This document shows, one piece after another, positions 58,603 to 64,000 of a stretch of 64,000 nt of DNA. The notes below the pieces were generated by a model. It was given only the letters and a program-made list of their open reading frames with translations, made no database searches and was not told the DNA's origin. A program made the translations under genes and the position numbers. The stretch spans positions 27,497,520 through 27,561,519 of the forward strand of contig NC_092859.1 of the NCBI RefSeq assembly GCF_032062135.1. The letters are read 5' to 3'. Origin of the DNA: Pyxicephalus adspersus (taxonomy: Eukaryota; Chordata; Amphibia; Anura; Pyxicephalidae). Position 1 is the first letter of the stretch. Each line of letters begins with the position of its first letter.

Positions 58603-59003
58603 AGCTGAGCTCCGGGCAAACAGCTAAATAAACAGATGAAATAAATATATGATAACTGTGTTACCTGCCAAAGGATTTGTATTTCTGTCTGATCAGTCCT
58701 AAGATGTACACAACCCTGCAACAGAGCACTGCTCTATCTAGTAGGGCAACATACCTGCTGCAGGTGTGTAATCATTTAGACATCTTTTCCCTTTCTATAG
58801 GAAAATACAGAACAGAAGACAGGTGAGTTAATCTTTTTCACTCTGCTCTGTTCTCCTATCATGATCACACTTCTTGTTAGCACATAAGCACAACTGTTCC
58901 TTCTGTTCCCTCCTCCTCTCCCTCGCTCAAGTCAAATTCAGGTATACTGCTTTCAGTATTTATGATAAGTACAGAGCTGCATTATTTATGCCTGAAATTC
59001 AAT
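58603..59003. mobile_element. T2/Kolobok-like MITE
   Basis: TTAA at 58599-58602 and 59004-59007 flank the element. The left end (with TTAA) reads TTAAAGCTGAGCTCCGGG and the inverted right end TTAAATTGAATTTCAGGC, similar along their length. About 400 bases, non-coding. Confidence 0.6.
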
Positions 59004-59034
59004 TTAAAAAGAGCCTGGAAAGACGGCTGATATT

Positions 59035-59100
59035 CAGCGCTGCGTATTATGCTGGCGCTAAATAAATCCTGTTTATTAATAAAAATAATAATAATAATAT
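59035..59100 (+). mobile_element. 3' fragment of (ATT)n-tailed SINE-like repeat
   Basis: CAGCGCTGCGTATTATGC, GGCGCTAAATAAATCCTG and an (AAT)n-like tail match the 3' end of the copy at 37246-37386. Strongly 5'-truncated. Confidence 0.7.
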
Positions 59101-61129
59101 TTTGTCCTTGCTGGGGTTGTTGTCCAGCGCTAGAGGCTTACAGTGCTTGAATTCAGGACATGGCTCTAGCAAGGGGCAGCACTCTGTCACACTGCTATGG
59201 AACTAACATCATCGTTTAGGACACTTTCAGACTTTTGGTTGAAAACTTTACTTCCTCAATCTGCCTCAAGGGCTTCTGCAGTCTATTGCAGCTCTGAAAT
59301 GCCCACTATGCAGGGTTTGACAACTGGTTCATCATTCGGTTGAGTGCATTTGTGATGCCGTTATTCCTGCAGCAGAGAAAAATCAAGTCGTGTTAGAAAA
59401 GTGCACAAAATGGTTCACATCTCTTCCCATTCAATTGAATAAGAGCAGTTAGGAGCATTGTTGATCCTGCAGAAGTCAGCTGTGGTCAACCGGAATTGTG
59501 AAATGGCCTTTAGAGTCAGCCAATGCCAAACAGGAGAGACAAGTATCATGTACACTAACTAGTTCCTTTCAAAGGTTAGTACAGCAGATATGCTGGCAAT
59601 TTTGAACAGTAATCAATCACTTACAATCAATTTTCTCAAATAGAAAAAGAATTAGAATGTTATTTGGATTTCATAAATCATTTGTACACATGGCCAAAAT
59701 GTATGTTTAATGGATATTCACCAACATGTTTGATCTCTCCATTATCATCTAAGGAGAGCCAAATCTGTCAATTGTGTTCAGTTACGAGTAGATTTTACTT
59801 GTGATTCACTTTATATCTGATTGTTGTTTCAGTCCTAAAGTAAAAAATCTTCCCAGGTGTGCCCAGTCTAAGTGATTCCTTTTTAGACATTTTTAGTTCA
59901 TTTCAAAATTTTGGTATCATTTGTGTTCCACTGTCGAGCTTAGAATCATAAAATTGCACCAAGGAGCCATAAATCTTCAGATCATCAGCCACACAAAGTT
60001 CCCCAGCTTAAATGTGTTTTCTTTGTCTCAGTTCTGCAAATGAAAACATACACATTTCCACCCGTTGCTAAATTATATATACTGTAGGCTCTAGCGGAGT
60101 TCCTTTCTTAGCTAACCATATTGATTTTGGAAATAACTGGCATTTACTTTGGGTGGAGAAAAATGTGTAACGGAGAAAAAGCGCACGTTACTTTCACCCC
60201 TTGATGATGTGGTCTGATCATTTAGAGGGTGATATTCCAAAATGTTTCCAAGGTGGGGAAATGCCTTTCTTTGAAGCTTTAAGGTAAAAAAATAGGTTGA
60301 CGTTTGGGTCAAGATGCAATCTTGTGGGCTTGTGTTAAATTCCCTTGCTGCGGTTCCGTGAGCTCATGGATTACAGAGGAGACTATAAAGAGCTAGCTCA
60401 GATCTCGCAGGTGGAGGAGACGTTCAGGAAGTGGTGCAGTAAAGAATCTGACATTTCCTGAAGGAAATACCAAGGCTGAGCTGACATGAAGCAGAGTTTT
60501 ATGCAGGCAGGTCAAAGAGGAGACGGTTTATTAGCTTTTGGAATCTAAAAAGGACCTTTTCTTATTTACTATAGCTTTCCAATGTCTATCTTCTCAATCT
60601 AAATTCCTATTTTTGTCAGGGTTCCAGATCTTGGTACCAATACATTTAACACTACAATTGTTCAACAAAAATTCCATGAAACAATGACATTTTTCAGAGA
60701 CCGGCTGAATTACCTGGTCATTTCCATCACGTTATAATTGTTTTACCCTAAACAGATGGAGCACTGCTTTCAGATTCCAAATTTAGCCAAAATTACCTTT
60801 GCTTTTATCACCAGGATGAATATTTTGCAAGCAAAAAATGTTTACTAATATTCACATCTATAACTGTTTATTGTTACATTTATAGTCAGATGCCATCCGT
60901 CTTCCTGTTTGAAATAGGACCAGTGTCTTTTACCTACTTCATCTGAGACCAGTTTGTCATGGGTACATCTTCTGAAGGAAGAGAGGGGTCTTATCATGAC
61001 CGACTCCAGGACAGCACACAACTCAGTGTAAGCACCATACTGTCCTGGAGGAAGGACATATGACCTCACTGAACTTGCCAAAAGTCTAAAGAAAAAAAGT
61101 GTAGTGTATACATTTTTATGATCCCCTCT

Positions 61130-61450
61130 TTTTATTGACCCTCACCCTCCTGGCTATGTCATGAAACCTAGCTAACCTTCTCCATCCACAATGTCTCTGC
61201 CATGCTAGCTGACCCTCTTCATCCTGACTACCCCCTCCACTTTGGCTTACCCCTCCATCCTGTCCAATCTTTCTATCTGGACTGATCCCTCCATCCTGTC
61301 CAACCTTTCTATCTGGACTGATCCCTTCATCCTGGCCAATCTTTCTATCTGGACTGATCCCTCCATTTTGGCTGACCCATTCATTTTGATTGACCACCAT
61401 CATCCTAGCTGACCACTCTATTCTGGCCGACTGTTCCATTCCATGCTGAT
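61130..61450. repeat. Degenerate tandem repeat, 36-bp core units
   Basis: Three successive units CCATCCTGTCCAATCTTTCT then ATCTGGACTGATCCCT have 36-base spacing at about 61254-61365. Around them are shorter variants (CTGACCCTCTTCATCC, GACTACCCCCTCC) that suggest an older 18-21 bp unit. The 107-codon frame on the - strand (61439-61116), with a 12-residue period SPDRKIGQDGGI, is a by-product because 36 is divisible by three. Confidence 0.75.
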
Positions 61451-61539
61451 CCTTGCATCTTGACTAGCCCCTTTGTTCTAGCTAACCTCACTTATCCTAA
61501 ATTCTCACAACCATGCTGGGTTTTCACCAAGTATCAGTG

Positions 61540-61880
61540 GCCCGCCTCTCACTTATATATGGGTCATTTGTCTGTCATTCACTGGGGTATCCACCTATCA
61601 CTGAGGTGGCTGTCATTAGGTAACCTGCCTGTCACTAGAATATCTGCTTATTATTGGAAAATGTATCTTGTTTATTGGTCATTGGCAATTTATATATATT
61701 CATGTCATTGATTTTTGGCTGTCATAACATTATCTCCATATTACTAATATCTCCCAGTTGTTGGTAACATCTGCACGTCATTGATACCTTTTTGTTGCTG
61801 ATAATATCTGCATTCTATTGGTAAATTTGAATTTCATTGACATCTGCCTGTTTGTATTATATACATGTCAATGATAACTG
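61540..61880. repeat. Very degenerate tandem repeat (ATCTGCCTGTCATTGG-like)
   Basis: Variants such as TGTCTGTCATTCAC, GGCTGTCATTAGGTAAC, CTGCCTGTCACTAG, ATCTGCACGTCATTGATA and ATCTGCCTGTTTGT recur about every 20-30 bases. The pattern looks like an ancient minisatellite continuing from the array at 61130-61450 but with a different unit. Confidence 0.55.
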
Positions 61881-63270
61881 TAAAGCTGTGACACAATATG
61901 ACGAGTGCTGGTAGCAGAAAACTTTGTGCTAGCTGGGCTCTTGGATGACTACCATGTACCTATTTAAGAACTGCAAGACTCCAAGATGTAGCTCTCCTGA
62001 CTTCTATAACTCTGTAATTTTGAATATATTATTTAATTTAGTGAAGGTCAGAAGGTGAAGTTTCCCCATACATAAAGAAAAGTGATCAATAGATACTTTC
62101 TTATTTCACACCCCACTTGCTATTTTTGTTATCTCCATTTAAGAATCCCGTAAACCCTTTTTTTTATTTCTTTAAGTAAATACAGAAGGAAGAAGTGGGC
62201 GAGATAATGGTGAGATTTTCTTTCACTTGGGCAATAAAAATAATAGTTTATACAAAAAAATTCCAGAAGAATAAGGTAAGCAGGGGCCCTACCACAAGGC
62301 AGACGGTGCTGAGAAAATACTGTCTGGTGTAGAACAAGCCTTTCAGCACTGATGGTGAAGGTGATAATAGCATCGATACAGTAGCACAGTTTAATTGAGG
62401 GCATTCCATTATTTTCCACCATAGGCAGAGAACAACATATTTAAAAGAAGCTTAAACTTGTCCTAAGAAATGAAACATCTTGCAGCCTCAAGATTCCACT
62501 GAACTAAAGGGCCCTCTCATAAAAGAGGGAACAGGCTTTTCATCATAGAACAGACATTACTTTTTTCTGGTCAACAGCTTGTTCAGCCTATTCATGAAAA
62601 GGGCAATCGGCTGAAAAAATTGCCACTTTTTAGCAGGACTGCTACTGCTACAGAAGGTAGCCATTTCACCAATAAAGGTGACCATATCAATAAAATGGCA
62701 ATTAGCCACAAAGCATATTCCACTTTCCAAATGTAAAATGCCATTTGCCATGAAGACTGTGATGTTTGTTTCAAACATCCAGATTGCTATTTGTCCTTTA
62801 TGTGAGTAATGATCAGTTACTCAGTTCGTGTAGTTGGAATGTCTAATTGACAATTTAGGTAAATTATGGTACTGCGCTCGTCCAGTGATCGGCACTGAAA
62901 TAAACTGATCATCTTTTAAACATATAGAGAGAAAATAGTTGAACAAAGAAATATTGAGTTATAATCTGGTCACAACTTCTTTATAAATAGGCCCCTAAGA
63001 CGTTACTTAAGTGTATTTTAACCTTAAATCTATTTTCAGTATGTTTAACGTCATCTCACTTACCTGCCAATGAGGATATTGCTGCTGCTAATTGGGAGGC
63101 AGTGGCTTAGCGTTGTCATCCTGGAACAGGAAGCCTACCATGTGGGATGATTTAAGAGGACATTAGACTGCCTATTTGGTATTTTGTATATACAGCTTTT
63201 GTATATGAAGCCCAAAGGTTAAAAAAGCTCAAAAAACAGGCTGACAATGCTGCTACTTATTGAGGCCTAA

Positions 63271-63604
63271 AGCTGCGTACACACTTCCAATTTTTGTCGT
63301 TGGAAAGGATCTTTCACGATCCTTCCCAACGACAAGGGAGTGCACGATGCATGAACGGTGCTGTACATACAGCACCGTTCATGCTCTATGGAGAGGGGAG
63401 GGGGAGAGCNNNNNNNNNNNNNNNNNNNNNNNNNNNNNNNNNNNNNNNNNNNNNNNNNNNNNNNNNNNNNNNNNNNNNNNNNNNNNNNNNNNNNNNNNNN
63501 NNNNNNNNNNNNNNNNNNNNNNNNNNNNNNNNNNNNNNNNNNNNNNNNNNNNNNNNNNNNNNNNNNNNNATCGGGCGATAAAAATCTGACGTGTGTATGT
63601 AGCT
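63271..63604. mobile_element. MITE copy interrupted by the assembly gap
   Basis: Left end AGCTGCGTACACACTTCCAA and inverted right end AGCTACATACACACGTCAGA are the same terminal repeats as at 57959-58283. The left 139 bases align, inverted, with about 58143-58283, and the last 35 bases with 57959-57993. It contains the strong hairpin GAACGGTGCTGTAC with GTACAGCACCGTTC. Opposite orientation to the 58 kb copy. Confidence 0.85.
63410..63569. other. Assembly gap (160 N)
   Basis: One hundred and sixty unknown bases inside the MITE at 63271-63604. By comparison with the intact copy, the missing part should be about 149 bases of MITE interior. Open frames that cross this gap are not meaningful. Confidence 1.
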
Positions 63605-64000
63605 TAACACTGTAAACTTGGCAGGATCCCTGGGGAGATCTGAGATAATTTGAAAAAAAGAAGTAGAAATTCTCGTCTTAAGAAAACTGTACACAGTAAA
63701 ATACGATAATGTCACAAGATAGAATTATAGAAAATAGATTTCGGGTTAATATACCCGTTAACTGAAACTCAAAGCTTGCTATAATATCTACACCTTCATT
63801 CAGCCACTAATCTACATGTTCAAGCCTTAATGTATAGAGCCAGTATTAGGGTAGGACAAACTGGGCCATCACCTTCTCCAGCACCTCCACTGACTAGGGC
63901 CCCACCTATTTTAGTTCACCCCTGACAATGACAGGGCTACAGGGAGCTAGAATGCTGTGCACTTGGGGACCCTGTTGAAGAAAGGTATTTTGTTACCATA

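Larger units (their letters stand above)
57354..64000 (-). other. SYN3: SYN3 intron upstream (in SYN3 sense) of the 157-bp exon
   Basis: No further synapsin exon was recognised on the - strand up to the window end. The interval holds MITEs at 57959-58283, 58603-59003 and 63271-63604, a SINE-like 3' fragment at 59035-59100, degenerate tandem repeats at 61130-61880 and an assembly gap. The stretches 59101-61129 and 61881-63270 are unassigned non-coding DNA. An unrecognised small exon could be missed by eye. Confidence 0.6.

Noticed and set aside
60845..61081. 78-codon frame on the - strand with a possible GTAGGT donor, considered as a SYN3 exon
   Set aside because: The translation has no likeness to synapsin exons expected upstream (the vesicle-binding part of the C domain), and I could not assign it to another gene.
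61116..61439. 107-codon frame with a 12-residue period
   Set aside because: By-product of a degenerate 36-bp tandem repeat.
63260..63715. Open frames crossing the N block
   Set aside because: Unknown bases were read through; not real frames.
1..64000. tRNA, rRNA or snRNA genes
   Set aside because: Only SINE heads with RNA polymerase III boxes were found; none could fold as an intact tRNA, and no rRNA or snRNA motifs were recognised by eye.

Overview
This is vertebrate nuclear DNA, most likely from a frog (anuran amphibian). Two conserved multi-exon genes fix the locus, and the repeats (TTAA-flanked T2/Kolobok-like MITEs, Tc1-like transposons, tRNA-derived SINEs, a Penelope-type hammerhead motif) fit an anuran. 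I cannot name the species. There are no bacterial-style genes or operons. Most of the window is intron, UTR or interspersed repeat.

The backbone is the conserved synapsin/TIMP nested arrangement. TIMP3 (tissue inhibitor of metalloproteinases 3) lies on the + strand as five coding exons at 8581-8707, 33605-33687, 37886-37997, 38773-38894 and 39699-39896. They join in frame with GT-AG introns into a 213-residue secreted protein with all twelve cysteines. A TATA-like box lies about 120 bp upstream of the ATG. A long 3'UTR follows the stop and carries an 8-mer miR-21 site. TIMP3 sits inside a very long intron of SYN3 (synapsin III), which runs on the - strand. Two SYN3 exons of the synapsin C domain are at 57353-57197 and 54501-54412. 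The rest of SYN3 lies outside the window, or was not recognised.

Layout: 1-8.4 kb, SYN3 intron and TIMP3 upstream DNA with two tRNA-derived SINEs in opposite orientation; 8.4-39.9 kb, TIMP3, whose 24.9 kb first intron holds a 32-bp minisatellite, a 97-bp hairpin and several MITEs; 39.9 to about 44 kb, TIMP3 3'UTR with poly(A) candidates, an inverted repeat and a MITE; 44-48.4 kb, AT-rich SYN3 intron; 48.4-50.2 kb, a dead Tc1-like transposon split by a T2-like MITE; 51.0-51.9 kb, a 66-bp minisatellite whose 22-codon period keeps long reading frames open; 54.4-57.4 kb, the two SYN3 exons; 57.4-64 kb, SYN3 intron with paired MITEs, decayed tandem repeats and a 160-base assembly gap inside one MITE.

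The most interesting non-genic item is a hammerhead-ribozyme-like motif on the - strand at 39359-39415. It is inside TIMP3 intron 4 but in the sense orientation of the SYN3 pre-mRNA. Its ACGCGU helix III segment is self-complementary, as expected for the short-helix-III hammerheads of Penelope-like elements that may cleave as dimers.
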